Shown here one piece after another: positions 5,671 to 6,265 of a DNA stretch of 6,265 nucleotides (its first letter is position 1; every line of letters begins with the position of its first letter). Both the position numbers and the translations under genes were made by a program. The notes beneath the pieces are model-generated. The model was not told where the DNA came from and searched no databases. It worked only from the letters and a program-made list of their open reading frames with translations. Source of the DNA: Gammaproteobacteria bacterium (GTDB lineage Bacteria > Pseudomonadota > Gammaproteobacteria > Steroidobacterales > MnTg04); the NCBI GenBank assembly GCA_027297845.1, contig JAPUHG010000101.1, forward strand, positions 1-6,265. Direction: 5' to 3'.

Positions 5671-6265
5671 GTTCACTTCCCGTTGCCGTTTTTTCCAACG
5701 CCGCTTCAAGGCTGGCTGAATCATAAACCGGATACATGCCCATCCCGCGATCAATCCTCCGATTCAGGCCGGCGAGAACTTTGCCGGGCCCGCATTCCAG
5801 TAAACCATCCGCTCCATGACGCGCCATGTATTGTACGCACTCGACCCAGCGCACCGGCAAGAAAAGTTGCCTGACCAGTGCATCGCGAATTTCCGCGACT
5901 GATTCGCAAACCCGCGCATCCACGTTCTGCACGACCGGCATCGTTGCCGGCCTGAACTCCACTTCTTCCAGCCGCTGCGCAAGCTTTTCGGCGGCGTTTT
6001 GCATCAGGGCGCAATGAGACGGCACGCTGACCGGCAAGGGTATGGCCTTGCGCGCGCCCAGCTGCATTGCCTCCTCGATAGCCCGTTCGACCGCAGCCGC
6101 CTCGCCGGCGATGACAACCTGGCCCGGCGAATTAAAGTTCACCGCGGAAACGATCTCGTCGCCGGCGGCCTGTTTACAGGCCAGGATGACCTGCTCATCA
6201 TCGAGTCCCAGAATTGCAGCCATGGCGCCCGCGCCTTTTGGGACCGCCTCCTGCATCGCCTGACC
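5663..6265 (-). CDS. fabD: Malonyl-CoA:ACP transacylase FabD, C-terminal part (5' end outside window)
   Basis: FabD moves the malonyl group from CoA to the acyl carrier protein, making the extender unit for type II fatty acid synthesis in the cytoplasm. The frame is open to the right edge and supplies the last 200 residues of a protein that is about 309 residues in E. coli. The visible part begins at GQAMQEAVPKG, matching E. coli from about residue 118. The catalytic histidine lies in PVSVPSHCALM (codon 6016-6014), aligning with E. coli His201. NFNSPGQVVIAG and the C-terminal GPGKVLAGL are family motifs. The nucleophile serine (GHSxG) and the malonate-binding arginine just before the visible part lie beyond the edge. 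The methionine at 6256 is internal, not the start. The stop codon overlaps the fabG start by 8 nt, so the two are probably translated in a coupled way. No frameshift is seen. Confidence 0.97.
   Translation of the reverse strand, partial: GQAMQEAVPKGAGAMAAILGLDDEQVILACKQAAGDEIVSAVNFNSPGQVVIAGEAAAVERAIEEAMQLGARKAIPLPVSVPSHCALMQNAAEKLAQRLEEVEFRPATMPVVQNVDARVCESVAEIRDALVRQLFLPVRWVECVQYMARHGADGLLECGPGKVLAGLNRRIDRGMGMYPVYDSASLEAALEKTATGSEHE
5676..5681 (-). promoter_or_regulatory. Ribosome binding site of fabG
   Basis: The minus strand reads GGGAAG, 5 nt before the ATG at 5670 and inside the last codons of fabD. It supports this start over the upstream in-frame ATG at 5754. Confidence 0.7.

Noticed and set aside
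5671..5754. Longer fabG starting at 5754
   Set aside because: The added 28 residues read through fabD coding sequence out of its frame, and the canonical MSEKILQGKIALVTG start has a good ribosome binding site.
1..6265. An undescribed defence, mobile or secondary-metabolite system
   Set aside because: All coding space is taken by seven recognisable core genes, and the only gaps are 202 and 74 bp, with no room for an unknown gene and no sign of transfer.

Overview
This window is a housekeeping locus from a gammaproteobacterium. All genes lie on the minus strand, so the biological order runs from the right edge to the left: fabD (3' part), fabG, acpP, fabF, pabB, pabC, mltG (5' part). The proteins closely match E. 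coli FabD, FabG, AcpP and FabF as I know them. The fabD-fabG-acpP-fabF-pabC-mltG order is the classical gammaproteobacterial fab cluster. A pabB gene inserted between fabF and pabC differs from E. coli; I recall a similar arrangement in Xanthomonas/Stenotrophomonas-type genomes. Base composition is moderately GC-rich throughout, and no mobile element, phage gene, tRNA, rRNA or CRISPR array is visible.

Right part (about 4473-6265): FabD loads malonyl groups onto the acyl carrier protein, FabG reduces 3-ketoacyl-ACP, and AcpP carries the growing chain. fabD and fabG overlap by 8 nt. A 202-bp gap between fabG and acpP holds two adjoining palindromes and the best promoter-like sequences in the window, consistent with separate, stronger expression of acpP. 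A 74-bp gap with a small hairpin separates acpP from fabF.

Left part (1-4398): FabF (ketoacyl-ACP synthase II) is followed without spacing by PabB and PabC, which turn chorismate into p-aminobenzoate for folate, and then by MltG, the membrane-bound endolytic murein transglycosylase. fabF/pabB overlap by 4 nt, pabB and pabC abut exactly, and pabC/mltG overlap by 4 nt, so these four genes look translationally coupled. fabF and pabB start with TTG and pabC with GTG.

I find no previously undescribed system. The points most worth a second look are: PabB has a PIAGT active-site motif instead of the E. coli-type PIKGT, implying the non-covalent reaction route; a REP-like double palindrome lies upstream of acpP; and there is a run of non-ATG starts. 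pabA, which encodes the glutaminase partner of PabB, is not in the window.
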